From assembly GCF_047228825.1 (NCBI RefSeq), contig NZ_JBFEGN010000012.1:1-64000 (forward strand): 64,000 nt of DNA, written 5' to 3'. Of the stretch, positions 8,441-17,629 are shown one piece after another (the stretch's first letter is position 1; the number at the start of each line of letters is the position of its first letter). The position numbers were made by a program, and so were the translations under genes. The notes beneath the pieces are model-generated. The model was not told where the DNA came from and did not search any database. It saw nothing but the letters and a program-made list of their open reading frames with translations. This stretch comes from Siminovitchia sp047228825 (lineage in GTDB: Bacteria > Bacillota > Bacilli > Bacillales > Bacillaceae_C).

Positions 8441-9478
8441 ATGACGCATTCAATGAAAAGCAGCAGAAAAAAAAGAATACTAATGGGCATTTTCATCTTG
8501 CTTACCGTCTCATTATTTATTCCTACCCCCTATTATATTTTTCAGCCTGGATCCGTTGAGGAGTTGAGCTCTAAAGTAGCGGTGGAGAACGCGAACCCGT
8601 CTTCGGAAGGGAAGCTGTATTTAACTACAGTCCTTTCGATGAGGGCCAGCAATATATATTATTTGGCTTACGGGCTTCTTGCACCTCACGCTGCCGTGGA
8701 ACGTTCCACGAGTGTAAAAGGGGACATGACAGATAAAGAATACAACCGCTGGCTTGAATACTTGATGAATTCCTCCCAGAAAAATGCCATCATTGCAGGT
8801 TTGCAAGCTGCCGGGGAGGACGTCGTGATTCACGCTAAAGGCGTCGTCGTCCAAACGGTTAACGACAAGTCCAGGGCAAAAGGGATCCTTGAAGCAGGGG
8901 ACATCATTCATTCGGTAGACGATGTGCCAGTACGCAATTCCTCTGATTTGCTTTCGTATTTAAAAGGAAAAAATGCAGGAGATATTGTGACGGTTGCATT
9001 TCAACGGGACGGAAAAAAGAAAAGCGGGGACATTGAACTCATTCCGCTTGTCCATTCGGAAACAAAAGCAGGTCTTGGCATCGTTCTTTCTGATCATACG
9101 GAAATGGAAACATCCCGGAATGTAAAAATTCAAGCCGGAGATATAGGCGGGCCGTCTGCAGGATTCATGTTTTCATTGGAAGTTTATAAACAGCTTCAAA
9201 AAGAAGATATAACGAAAGGTTATAATATAGCCGGTACAGGTACAATTGACCAGAACGGAAGGGTGGGCCAAATCGGCGGCATTCGTGAAAAAATTGCAGC
9301 GGTTGATCAAGCGGATATCGATATATTTTTTTGTCCGAGAGATATTGCCCCAGGAGATACAAATGAAAAAGAAGTTTTGGAGGAAGCCGGGAAATATGGC
9401 TATGACGTGAAAATTGTTCCAGTTGAAACGCTGGAGGAAGCCATCCAATTTTTGGAGAAACTTCCGCCGAAACAATAG
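8441..9478 (+). CDS. Membrane-anchored PDZ-Lon protease (YlbL/SepM-like)
   Basis: 345-residue membrane serine protease. A single N-terminal transmembrane helix (about 12-32, ILMGIFILLTVSLFIPTPYYIF) is followed by a PDZ domain (about 120-190, VVQTVNDKSRAKGILEAGDIIHSVDDVPV) and a Lon-type S16 catalytic domain. The catalytic Ser lies in GDIGGPSAGFMFSLEVY and the Lys in QIGGIREKIAAV. YlbL-like proteases cleave extracytoplasmic targets; SepM processes a peptide pheromone in streptococci and YlbL has been linked to cell-division control in B. subtilis. The context differs from the ylb cluster: a secreted DUF1002 protein starts 9 bases downstream and is a candidate partner or substrate. Start ATG follows GAAAGGGATAA. 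Confidence 0.88.
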   Translation: MTHSMKSSRKKRILMGIFILLTVSLFIPTPYYIFQPGSVEELSSKVAVENANPSSEGKLYLTTVLSMRASNIYYLAYGLLAPHAAVERSTSVKGDMTDKEYNRWLEYLMNSSQKNAIIAGLQAAGEDVVIHAKGVVVQTVNDKSRAKGILEAGDIIHSVDDVPVRNSSDLLSYLKGKNAGDIVTVAFQRDGKKKSGDIELIPLVHSETKAGLGIVLSDHTEMETSRNVKIQAGDIGGPSAGFMFSLEVYKQLQKEDITKGYNIAGTGTIDQNGRVGQIGGIREKIAAVDQADIDIFFCPRDIAPGDTNEKEVLEEAGKYGYDVKIVPVETLEEAIQFLEKLPPKQ

Positions 9479-9487
9479 GAGGGAATT

Positions 9488-10396
9488 ATGTTGTTTAAAC
9501 GCATTGGAAAAGCAGTCATATTGGGTCTGATTTGTTCGGTACTTGTTTTTTCCGGACAAAAGATTGCAGGAGCGCAGACAGACGATGTCATCAATGAGAA
9601 GCTGGGCGTTCCAATTGTGGTGTATGGGGAAACTTTAACGAAGGAGCAAAAGGATGAGGTGCGCAAGCTGCTCAAAGTGACCAATCCGGAAAATGTCGAC
9701 GAAATCACGGTAACCGCCCAGGATTTGGCGCGTTTGATTGACGGAAACCCAAACTCCCGCATGTTTTCTTCAGCCAAAATTACCTTGAAGGAAAAGGGGA
9801 ATGGGCTTGTCGTTTCCATAGTGACCCCGGAAAATATTACGGAAGTAACCAGTGAAATGTATGCAAATGCCCTGTTAACGGCAGGTGTCGAAAATGCCAA
9901 TGTAGACGTTGCTTCGCCTGTGAAAGTAACCGGGCACTCCGCACTTGTGGGGATTTATAAAGCATATGAATCAAAAGGCGAAGTTCTCGACAAAGAGCGC
10001 ATGGAGGTGGCGAACGAAGAATTGAGCCTTGCAACCGAGCTCGCTGAAAAAGAAGGAATGGACGATGAAAAAGTCACGGAACTGCTGACTGAAATTAAGA
10101 AAATGATCGCCGAACAAAATCCGGCCACGAGGGAAGATGTGGAACAAATTGTTGAAGAGCAATTGAATAAGATGAACATCGAGTTAAGCGAAAAGGACCG
10201 TCAGTTATTAATTGACCTGTTTGATAAAATGAGGTCACTTGAAATTGATTTTGGCGGTGTGAAGCAGCAGCTTGAAGACATTTCGAAAGATATTAAGGAA
10301 AAATTGGAGGGAGTCGTAGGCGATGAAGGGTTTTGGGACAGCGTCGCAAAGTTCTTCCAAAAATTAGTCGACTCCATCCGCAATTTATTCAAATAA
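9488..10396 (+). CDS. DUF1002 exported protein (YpuA-like)
   Basis: 302 residues with a classical signal peptide (GKAVILGLICSVLVFSGQKIAGA-Q, cut likely near residue 29). The body matches DUF1002 proteins such as B. subtilis YpuA: KLGVPIVVYGETLTKEQKDEVRKLL at the front, then the VTAQDLARLI and ENITEVTSEMYANALLTAGVENANV segments. A charged C-terminal part (about 200-302) contains helices and ends in an amphipathic FWDSVAKFFQKLVDSIRNLFK. Function is unknown; family members are cell-surface proteins. AGGAGG lies at the proper distance before ATG 9488, and the short gap to the Lon-type protease suggests co-transcription. Ends at a strong inverted repeat. Confidence 0.85.
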   Translation: MLFKRIGKAVILGLICSVLVFSGQKIAGAQTDDVINEKLGVPIVVYGETLTKEQKDEVRKLLKVTNPENVDEITVTAQDLARLIDGNPNSRMFSSAKITLKEKGNGLVVSIVTPENITEVTSEMYANALLTAGVENANVDVASPVKVTGHSALVGIYKAYESKGEVLDKERMEVANEELSLATELAEKEGMDDEKVTELLTEIKKMIAEQNPATREDVEQIVEEQLNKMNIELSEKDRQLLIDLFDKMRSLEIDFGGVKQQLEDISKDIKEKLEGVVGDEGFWDSVAKFFQKLVDSIRNLFK

Positions 10397-10400
10397 ACAG

Positions 10401-10480
10401 AAAAAACTCCCGAAGGTAGTGCACCCCAAAGTTAGGTTTTCACTCTCACTTTTGGGGTCACCACCGAACGGGAGTTTTTT
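10401..10480. terminator. Composite inverted-repeat terminator with IS-like arms
   Basis: A long imperfect hairpin. Outer arms AAAAAACTCCCG / CGGGAGTTTTTT (10401-10412, 10469-10480) enclose a second pair, GGTAGTGCACCCCAAAGT / ACTTTTGGGGTCACCACC. The outer stem with T-tracts on both strands is a bidirectional terminator for the DUF1002 gene and the convergent DUF1646 gene. The inner arms resemble the ACCCCAAAAGT ends of some IS3-group insertion sequences, so a miniature mobile element may have supplied the sequence. Confidence 0.75.
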
Positions 10481-10481
10481 G

Positions 10482-11501
10482 TTAGACGTAGAACATAAGG
10501 ATTACGATAAAGTATAACACCATTGCAATCAATCCGACCGGAACGCCGAAACGTGCCCACTCGCTGCTTGTAATGTTTAACTTGCCGGCGGCAATAATGT
10601 TCGGTATATTTCCGGGAATCAGCATTCCTCCACTGATGAGAAGACCCAACAAGATAGAAATTAAGGTCGTGTCATCCATTTGGGGGCTGATTTCTGCTGC
10701 GGCTAAAGTGGCATTATCCAAAATAGCGGAAATCATGTTAATCCAATATAAAATTTGCGGGCTCAATCCAAGTAAATATCTTTCGATAAACGGTTCAAAG
10801 CCGGCACCAAGCAGGGTCAGTCCCATCACGAACAAATACACTTTAAAAGCCCTGATAAAAATTTCTTTATAGCTTTCAGATTCCAGTTTGGCTGAAAGCC
10901 CTTGGTCATTTCCTTTTGGGTTGACCATAACGGCTGCAAGGATGCCAAATAATATGACAGCCGGTATTACATCAGGGCCAATTAAACGGATCAAATAGAA
11001 AAAGTCCGCGTTTAATTTGCTTACGGCAATCGTCGATAACGGTTCGCCGATCGGCGTTAAAGCAGCCCCAAGTCCGATGGAGAAACACGCCAATATCACA
11101 AGGCGGATTTCTGATTTTCTTTCAAGACGGAGTACGCTTACAATGACCACTAAAACGATTGCAGCAATAATGGCCGTAATGATACTGGAGATGAGTCCAA
11201 GAATAATAACAACCAAAGCGAGGAAAAGTCGTGACGGGATGGCCCGGCTCATTCCCAAAATGCCATTTTCAATAGACGTCTGAAACCACTTAAATAATAA
11301 GCCGGCAATCAGCACTGCCAACGTAATATGTATGGGATCCACCAACGCCTTTGTAAAAAGAGCGCCTGTAAGCACCTGGCTGATTATGGCAGCCAACAGC
11401 CCCATGATAAATAAAAAGGCTTCCAAGTTCTTTTCAACGGCATGAACGGTAAACGGTAAAAATAGAACGAGAATTAATATAATCGTTAAACCTAAAATCA
11501 T
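10482..11501 (-). CDS. DUF1646 membrane protein, predicted cation transporter
   Basis: 339-residue integral membrane protein with about nine to ten hydrophobic segments spread over its length. It matches the DUF1646 family, grouped with ion transporters. Recognisable stretches are the first helix MILGLTIILILVLFLPFTVHAVEKN, the polar intramembrane motif GLGAALTPIGEPLSTIAVSKL near the middle and the second one GGMLIPGNIPNIIAAGKL near the end; the paired TPIGEP and PGNIPNI loops suggest an inverted-repeat transporter. The substrate is unknown. The gene stands alone, converging on the DUF1002 gene. Confidence 0.8.
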   Translation of the reverse strand: MILGLTIILILVLFLPFTVHAVEKNLEAFLFIMGLLAAIISQVLTGALFTKALVDPIHITLAVLIAGLLFKWFQTSIENGILGMSRAIPSRLFLALVVIILGLISSIITAIIAAIVLVVIVSVLRLERKSEIRLVILACFSIGLGAALTPIGEPLSTIAVSKLNADFFYLIRLIGPDVIPAVILFGILAAVMVNPKGNDQGLSAKLESESYKEIFIRAFKVYLFVMGLTLLGAGFEPFIERYLLGLSPQILYWINMISAILDNATLAAAEISPQMDDTTLISILLGLLISGGMLIPGNIPNIIAAGKLNITSSEWARFGVPVGLIAMVLYFIVILMFYV

Positions 11502-11922
11502 ATACTCCTGTCCTTTTCTTTTTTCTTTCCATTATAACATAATTAGACATGATTGAAATCATGGAAATGAAGGAAAAGGATCAAAGTTTAGAAGAAAGTG
11601 TCGGGTTTTGTGCTCCGAGTTACGAGACAAAAAAAGTGCGGGAGAATGTTGTTTCCCGCATTTGCTCCTGCATGCCGCCGGCGATTTTTTCATGTTCAAA
11701 AAGGCTTGGGCGTTACCAGGGATCTTTCCAATGCCGGTATATCGGGGCGGGCTGATGATACACGGCGGCTCCGGCAATTTCGGCAGTTACTTTCAGTTAT
11801 TTTGCTGATTTAATCAACGGCACATTTTCATTGTCCGAACGTAAAGTAATGATGAGGGGAAGTTTGCCATAAAGGAGTGGTCAACAGGGGGGCAGATCCG
11901 AAAAAAAGCGAAAAAAAACCAG
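11502..11922. other. 421-base intergenic stretch without a supported gene
   Basis: Lies between two minus-strand genes. Frames on both strands are short and lack ribosome binding sites or recognisable motifs. A hairpin GCGGGA...TCCCGC at about 11639-11660 has no clear T-tract. I see nothing I can identify; degraded coding sequence is possible. Confidence 0.5.
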
Positions 11923-12678
11923 TTATTGACCAAATAAGTGAAAAAGCAACCGGTCTTTATCCTCGAAAAATTGTTTCATGATGGAATAGTGCCCGGTGCT
12001 TTCCAATTCTGTTTTTCTTAATCCATCATTAGTAAATTCATATATAAGAGAATCAGGATACGCCATGATGATGGGCGAATGAGTTGCCACAATAAACTGG
12101 GAGGACTGCCCTGCGAGTTCATGCATGCGTGACAGCATTGACAATTGCCTTAAAGGGGACAATGCCGCTTCCGGTTCATCCAATATATATAGGCCGTTTC
12201 CTCTAAACCGATTCATGAAGGCGGCAAAAAAAGACTCGCCGTGTGACTGTTCATGCAGTGAAATACCCCCGAACTGATCAATGATGCGGGGTCCGCCCCT
12301 TTCTTGATCAAGCTCTTCAATATAAGTAGCCAAATTATAAAATGTCTCTGCTCTCAGAAAAAACCCGTCCTTCGGTTTTTGGACCCCCTTTATCAGCCGA
12401 AGATGCTGCTCCAATTCCGAATGGGAGTTATGGGTTGAAAAGTTAAAATGAAATGTGCCGCCTTCCGGGTTGAAGCCTGCCGCAATGGCGACGGCTTCTA
12501 ACAGTGTTGATTTCCCCATGCCGTTTTCTCCGACAAAGTAGGTAACTTGTGGGTGAAAAGGAAGTTGCTGAAGATTTTTGACGGCTGGAAGGTTAAATGG
12601 ATATTTGTCAATGGAATGTATTTTTTCATGTTTTAATGTAACTCTTTTAATATATTGATTTGATTGATTTAACCTCAT
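11923..12678 (-). CDS. AAA-family ATPase (ABC-type fold, stand-alone)
   Basis: 251-residue P-loop ATPase with an ABC/SMC-like nucleotide-binding fold but no transport partner. Walker A is YFVGENGMGKSTLLEAVA (about 47-64), a signature-like SHGESFFAAF occurs near 143, Walker B is LYILDEPEAALS near 162 and the H-loop is FIVATHSPIIM near 193. Single-gene ATPases of this kind are common in bacteria and are annotated only as AAA family. Some OLD-like relatives act in phage defence with a nuclease, but no nuclease domain or partner gene is present here. The role is unknown. Start ATG 12678 has no strong ribosome binding site. Confidence 0.75.
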   Translation of the reverse strand: MRLNQSNQYIKRVTLKHEKIHSIDKYPFNLPAVKNLQQLPFHPQVTYFVGENGMGKSTLLEAVAIAAGFNPEGGTFHFNFSTHNSHSELEQHLRLIKGVQKPKDGFFLRAETFYNLATYIEELDQERGGPRIIDQFGGISLHEQSHGESFFAAFMNRFRGNGLYILDEPEAALSPLRQLSMLSRMHELAGQSSQFIVATHSPIIMAYPDSLIYEFTNDGLRKTELESTGHYSIMKQFFEDKDRLLFHLFGQ

Positions 12679-12875
12679 CTGAATCGCTCCAAAACATATA
12701 TTGATTCCATCTTACACCAATGACAGGAAAAAATCGTGAAAGAATGGCAAGTTTTTTATTTCCCCGGCAATAATCGACAGTTTTCCATTGGGTGATTTGA
12801 GGCAAGCTTCTTGCCACTGTCAACTTTCCATTATAATATTATGGTTAATTTATAATTTGAGGAGACATCATAGCC

Positions 12876-14459
12876 ATGGAAAAAACAAAACTCGTGGTCC
12901 TGCAAACAAGCGATGTACACGGCCATATTTTTCCCATAAACTATGGAACGAATGAATATGCAGATGTCGGGCTCGGCAAAATTTCCACCCTTGTACAAGA
13001 TGAACGGAGGCAAAATGACCATGTCCTGTTAATTGATAACGGCGATCTGATCCAGGGAACGCCGTTAACGTATCAATATGTCCGCTCGGATTCCAAAAAC
13101 CGCCTTCCAAATCCGATGGTGGTTGTATTGAATGAACTTGAGTATGATGCGGGCGTTTTGGGAAACCACGAATTCAATTACGGCCTGGAAGTACTTAAAG
13201 CCGCGGTATCCCAGGCCCGGTATCCGTGGCTGTCCGCCAATATTTTAAACATGGCCGACGGCAAGCCGTATTTTGGAAAGCCTTACACAATAAGGACATT
13301 TTCAAATGGATTGAAAGCGGCCGTACTCGGTTTGACGACGCCTTATGTCCCTTATTGGGAAAAACCGGAGCATATACGGGGGCTCACTTTTGACGATCCG
13401 GTTGAGACGGCGAAAAAATGGGTGCCGTTTCTGAAAGAAAAGGAAAAGGCCGACGTCATCATTGTTTCATATCATGGCGGATTCGAGCGCGATTTGGATA
13501 CGGGCAAGCCGATTGAAAAAATAACCCGCGAGAACCAGGGCTATCGCCTGTGCCAGGAAGTCGAAGGAATTGATGTGCTGTTGACCGGGCACCAGCATCG
13601 GCAAATTGCGGAAAAAAAAGTGAACGGCGTTGTCGTCCTTCAGCCGGGAAGCTTGGGATCTTTTCTTGGAAAAGTCGAAATTGAACTGGAAAAAAGGAAT
13701 GGGCAATGGAAGGTTATACATAAGCAGTCGAAGTTATTGCCCGTTAAAGGTGTCCCCGAGGATCAGACAGTACTGAAAAAGGTAAAAGTGTATGAACAGA
13801 TCACACAGCAATGGCTTGACCAGCCGATCGGCAAAATAAAAGGGGACATGCTCGTAAAAAACGCCATGGAAATCAGGCTGCGGGATCATGCATTAATTGA
13901 GTTTATTAATAAGGTGCAAATGGATGCCGCAGGTGTCGATATTTCGACAACGGCCCTGTTTGACAACGAATCACCAGGATTTCCGGAGAACGTCACGATG
14001 AGGGACGTGGTCTCAAATTACATATATCCAAACACGCTGAAAGTTGTACGCATTACGGGAAAAGACATGAAAGCTGCACTTGAGCGCTCGGCTTCTTATT
14101 TTAAACAATATAAAGGCGGGGAAATTGAAGTCAATCCGGCATTTACGACTCCAAAGCCGCAGCATTACAATTATGACATGTGGGAAGGAATCGAGTACTT
14201 GATCAATATTTCACGGCCGGAAGGAGAGCGGGTCGTCAAGCTTCATTATAAAGGTGCGCCTGTTAAGCCCGACGCCCATTACGATGTCGTGATGAGCAAC
14301 TACCGCGCCGGTGGCGGAGGCCAGTATTTTATGTATCAAGGCAAACCGGTCATTAAGGAAATTACAACGGATGTTTCCGAACTGATTGCCAACTATTTAT
14401 TAAAAAGAAAAACAGTAAACGCAACGGTTAACAATAATTGGAAAGTGATTCACGATTGA
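12876..14459 (+). CDS. Cytosolic 5'-nucleotidase/2',3'-cyclic phosphodiesterase (UshA-like)
   Basis: 527-residue two-domain phosphoesterase. The N-terminal metallophosphatase domain shows the metal-binding motifs TSDVHGH (12-18), DNGDLIQGTP, GNHEFNYG, VSYHGG and GHQHRQ. The C-terminal domain (from about 340) matches the 5'-nucleotidase substrate domain, with NYRAGGGGQY near the end. Relatives such as UshA and YfkN are exported, but this protein starts MEKTKLVVLQTSDVHG with no signal peptide or anchor, so it should act in the cytosol on nucleotides or related phosphoesters. AGGAG lies 13 bases before ATG 12876, a rather long spacing. Its last 10 bases overlap the convergent YihY gene. Confidence 0.87.
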   Translation: MEKTKLVVLQTSDVHGHIFPINYGTNEYADVGLGKISTLVQDERRQNDHVLLIDNGDLIQGTPLTYQYVRSDSKNRLPNPMVVVLNELEYDAGVLGNHEFNYGLEVLKAAVSQARYPWLSANILNMADGKPYFGKPYTIRTFSNGLKAAVLGLTTPYVPYWEKPEHIRGLTFDDPVETAKKWVPFLKEKEKADVIIVSYHGGFERDLDTGKPIEKITRENQGYRLCQEVEGIDVLLTGHQHRQIAEKKVNGVVVLQPGSLGSFLGKVEIELEKRNGQWKVIHKQSKLLPVKGVPEDQTVLKKVKVYEQITQQWLDQPIGKIKGDMLVKNAMEIRLRDHALIEFINKVQMDAAGVDISTTALFDNESPGFPENVTMRDVVSNYIYPNTLKVVRITGKDMKAALERSASYFKQYKGGEIEVNPAFTTPKPQHYNYDMWEGIEYLINISRPEGERVVKLHYKGAPVKPDAHYDVVMSNYRAGGGGQYFMYQGKPVIKEITTDVSELIANYLLKRKTVNATVNNNWKVIHD

Positions 14460-15247
14460 TGAATAAATTCGGCATTGACGAGGCCCCCGGTCAGGAGGAC
14501 AGCTGCCGTTAAATAAAACCAAACCATGAGCGCCACCATGCTGCTGAGCTGTCCGTAAAGCAAGGAGTAATTAACATAAGCAACATAATAAGAAAATCCG
14601 ACCGATACGGCCTGCCATGCAATCGTTGAAAAAACCGCCCCTGGAAGAACTGAAGAGAACGGAACCTTGTCACTCGGTACAAGCTTGTAAAAGAACAGAA
14701 AGAACAAAAATAAATATAAAGAACCAATTCCCCATTTAATGATCATCCATGAGTGATAGGACATGGGGGAGAGCTCCAAATGGGCGGAAAGAAAGATTCG
14801 GCCAATTTCCTCTCCGATGGGGACGAGAAGGGAAATCGTTAATGTCACCATCATGACCGCGGTCAGAAATAAATCCTTGCCAAAAACGAGAAAAAAGCTT
14901 TCTTTTCGGTTAATCCCGTAGGCATCATTCATGGCCCGGACAAGCGACTGCACGGCCATGAAGGAGACCCAGAAAGCAGCGAGCAAACTGATCGAAGCCA
15001 GCCTTGTCCGGTGCTGGCTTAAAATGGCCATAACATTGCTTTCGATCAGTTTATAACTTCCTTTTGGGGCGTATTGCTGAATGGCTGTCAGGACATCGGC
15101 TGAATGGACCGGTAAAAAACTGAGCAGGGAAATGACGAAAATCAGAAAGGGAAAGATGGATAACATAAAAAAATAAGCCATTTGTGCTGATTGATCATGA
15201 AACCGTTCGACAAAAAAACGCTTGAAAACAGAAGAAACGATTTTCAT
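14450..15247 (-). CDS. YihY/BrkB family membrane protein
   Basis: 265-residue integral membrane protein with about six hydrophobic helices. The family signature is seen as AQMAYFFMLSIFPFLIFVISLLSFLP near residues 22-47 and as the AVQSLVRAMNDAYGI motif near 93-107. Old annotations of this family as ribonuclease BN are wrong; a transport or envelope role is suspected. Start ATG 15247 follows GGAGG. The 3' end overlaps the convergent nucleotidase gene by 10 bases. B. subtilis YfkH is a likely relative. Confidence 0.85.
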   Translation of the reverse strand: MKIVSSVFKRFFVERFHDQSAQMAYFFMLSIFPFLIFVISLLSFLPVHSADVLTAIQQYAPKGSYKLIESNVMAILSQHRTRLASISLLAAFWVSFMAVQSLVRAMNDAYGINRKESFFLVFGKDLFLTAVMMVTLTISLLVPIGEEIGRIFLSAHLELSPMSYHSWMIIKWGIGSLYLFLFFLFFYKLVPSDKVPFSSVLPGAVFSTIAWQAVSVGFSYYVAYVNYSLLYGQLSSMVALMVWFYLTAAVLLTGGLVNAEFIHQS

Positions 15248-15279
15248 ATCTTTTCCCTCCGAGCTGTACTTCGTTTCTA

Positions 15280-16257
15280 TTATTCCCCCACTTTCAATAC
15301 AATTTTCCCGGCATTTTTGTTTTTTTCCATTCGTTCATGCGCTTTATTGACATCTTCCCAATTCCAAACCGAATCAATGACCGGTTTTAGGCGGCCTTCG
15401 GCAAACTTCTTTAGTGCAAAAGAAGCAAAGGACCGGGTAAGGGCCACTTTTTTCTCAACGGGCTGGGACCTGAGTGTTGTTCCAATTACATGAATCCGTT
15501 TAAACAAAATCTTTAACAAGTTCACCTCTTTTACCTTTGAACCACCCATCGTTCCGATTAGCACCAGCCGGCCGTCGACGGATAAAGCGTCCATATTCTG
15601 CTCCCAATAAGGGGCTCCGACAAAGTCCAGGATGAGGTTCACCCCGTCAGGCGCCGCTTTTTTCACCTCCGGAAGAAAGGGTCCCGACTTATAATCAATC
15701 ACTGTACCGGCTCCCAAAGAACGGCAGATCTCAAGTTTTTTCTTCGATCCTGCTGTGGCAATGATCTGAGCGCCGGCCTCTCTTGCAAGCTGAATGGCGG
15801 CAGTGCCGACACCGCTTGCTCCCGCGTGAATCAATACGGTTTGTCCGCTCTCCAGCTTTCCTGCTTCAAACAAATTCAAATAAGCCGTTAAAAAGACCTC
15901 TGGAATGGCAGCTCCTTCTTCAAATGACAAGTTATCCGGCAACGGCATGGCCATTCCTGCCGGGATCGCTGTGTATTGGGCATAGCCTCCTCCCGGAAGA
16001 AGGGCACACACACGGTCTCCCTTTTTCCAGCCCGTTGCTTTTGGGCCGATCTCTTCGACGGTTCCGCACATTTCAAGGCCAAGAATGGAAGATGCACCGG
16101 AAGGAGGAGGATAATGCCCGCGTTTTTGTAATAAGTCTGCCCTGTTTAAGGCCGTCGCCTTCACCCTAACCAGAAGTTCATCGGGGGCAATAATGGGCTT
16201 TTCGGCGGTTCCGATCGTTAATTTTCCGGTCTTTTCATCTGCAAGGATTGCTTTCAT
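15280..16257 (-). CDS. NAD(P)H:quinone oxidoreductase, PIG3-like MDR family
   Basis: 325-residue medium-chain dehydrogenase/reductase without structural or catalytic zinc cysteines. N-terminal GroES-like domain with the KATALNRADLLQKRGHYPPP motif of the PIG3/TP53I3 quinone oxidoreductase group; Rossmann domain with HAGASGVGTAAIQLA as cofactor-binding turn (about 145-160) and SKKKLEICRSLGA following it, consistent with NADPH use. Likely reduces quinones or enals in the cytosol as a stress function. GGAGG lies six bases before ATG 16257; an ATG directly before it (16260) is the alternative. Transcribed towards the YihY gene with a 32-base gap, so the two may form an operon. Confidence 0.88.
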   Translation of the reverse strand: MKAILADEKTGKLTIGTAEKPIIAPDELLVRVKATALNRADLLQKRGHYPPPSGASSILGLEMCGTVEEIGPKATGWKKGDRVCALLPGGGYAQYTAIPAGMAMPLPDNLSFEEGAAIPEVFLTAYLNLFEAGKLESGQTVLIHAGASGVGTAAIQLAREAGAQIIATAGSKKKLEICRSLGAGTVIDYKSGPFLPEVKKAAPDGVNLILDFVGAPYWEQNMDALSVDGRLVLIGTMGGSKVKEVNLLKILFKRIHVIGTTLRSQPVEKKVALTRSFASFALKKFAEGRLKPVIDSVWNWEDVNKAHERMEKNKNAGKIVLKVGE

Positions 16258-16379
16258 CATGACCCTCCGTTCATACTTAAAAAGTCAAAACTCATGTAAA
16301 TATGAGCCATCTCTGTTATCGTATAAAAATAAACACGTTTTATCCAGAATATCGGTTTTATAGAAAGAGGTAGAGAAAA

Positions 16380-17579
16380 ATGAACGATCTTTCCGCAAAA
16401 GCGAAACAAACTGCAAATCAAAGGCTGTTTCTTGTGTTTGCCATCATATTCATTGCTTTTAACCTGCGGCCGGCCATCACTTCCGTCGGTCCGCTTGTCA
16501 GTTCGATTCGTACTGATCTCGGGATGTCCAACGGGATGGCCGGAATGCTTACAACCTTGCCTCTGCTGGCATTTGCTGCACTTTCTCCTTTTGCCCCTGT
16601 CATCGGACAGAAGCTGGGGAATGAGCTCGCCATATTACTGGGAATAGGGTTATTGGCCTCCGGCATCATCATCCGTTCATCCGGAGGTGTCGGTCTGCTT
16701 TTTGCCGGAACAGCCTTGATCGGCATCGGAATTGCGATTGCCAATGTATTGCTGCCGGGTATCGTTAAGTTGAAATTTCCGGATAAGGCGAGCTTTATGA
16801 CGGGAGTATATACGACGTCGCTCGGCATTTTTGCAGCCCTCGCTTCCGGGATGAGTGTTCCCTTATCGGAAAATCTCGGATGGGGATGGAAAAAAGCTTT
16901 ATTGGCCTGGGCTTTGTTGGCAGGAATTGCGTTTTTTGTTTGGCTCCCACAAATCCGCAAGCAAAATGAAGACAAGGGAAAAATCCGCATCATTCAGTCA
17001 AATGGGAATATTTTTCGATCCAAGCTTGCCTGGCAAGTTACTTTGTTTATGGGGTTGCAGTCCTTTTTGTTTTATAGCTTGATTACGTGGATTCCTGAAA
17101 TTTCTTATAGCAATGGATTGGACCGTACAATGTCGGGCTTCATGTTATCAATCCTTCAGTTTGCAGGTTTACCGGCCTCTTTTATCGCCCCGGTGATTGC
17201 CGGGAAGCTAAAAAACCAAAAAAGTATTGTACTTGTGATCGGTATCATTTATTTGATCGCTTTTTCCGGTCTTTTGGCGGGGGGCGGCCACGCGATTATG
17301 ACCGTTTGGATTATATTCTTGGGGATTGCCCAGGGAGCCGGCTTCAGCCTGGCATTAACTTTCTTCGTTTTACGTGCGAAAGATGTGATGGATGCAGCCC
17401 GTTTGTCTGGAATGGCGCAATCTTTAGGCTATCTTATGTCCGCTTTTGGCCCCATTTTGGTAGGTTATGAATATGACCATACACAAGCCTGGACATGGCC
17501 GATCATCACTTTGATGGCAGTGGCTTGCGTATTGATTTTAGCCGGAATTGGCGCGGGAAAAAATAGGTTTGTACTTTGA
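16380..17579 (+). CDS. MFS transporter, CynX/NimT family
   Basis: 399-residue major facilitator with 12 predicted transmembrane helices. The family mark is the N-terminal FIAFNLRPAITSVGPLVSSI segment (about 25-44), typical of CynX/NimT proteins such as B. subtilis YycB. These proteins move small anions such as cyanate or 2-nitroimidazoles in E. coli; the natural substrate here is unknown. Start ATG 16380 follows AGAAAGAGGTAGAGAAAA. It is divergent from the quinone reductase and precedes a small coiled-coil gene. Confidence 0.85.
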   Translation: MNDLSAKAKQTANQRLFLVFAIIFIAFNLRPAITSVGPLVSSIRTDLGMSNGMAGMLTTLPLLAFAALSPFAPVIGQKLGNELAILLGIGLLASGIIIRSSGGVGLLFAGTALIGIGIAIANVLLPGIVKLKFPDKASFMTGVYTTSLGIFAALASGMSVPLSENLGWGWKKALLAWALLAGIAFFVWLPQIRKQNEDKGKIRIIQSNGNIFRSKLAWQVTLFMGLQSFLFYSLITWIPEISYSNGLDRTMSGFMLSILQFAGLPASFIAPVIAGKLKNQKSIVLVIGIIYLIAFSGLLAGGGHAIMTVWIIFLGIAQGAGFSLALTFFVLRAKDVMDAARLSGMAQSLGYLMSAFGPILVGYEYDHTQAWTWPIITLMAVACVLILAGIGAGKNRFVL

Positions 17580-17629
17580 GTGTTTTTTGATGTTGTCGTG
17601 CTTTTTTCTAAGTATGGGAGGGGTAAGAA

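Noticed and set aside
11549..11813. Short frames on both strands in the 11.5-11.9 kb gap
   Set aside because: They overlap each other, share no recognisable motif and lack ribosome binding sites.
11923..12678. Stand-alone AAA ATPase as a possible phage-defence (OLD-like) gene
   Set aside because: No TOPRIM or other nuclease domain and no partner gene; neighbours are housekeeping genes.
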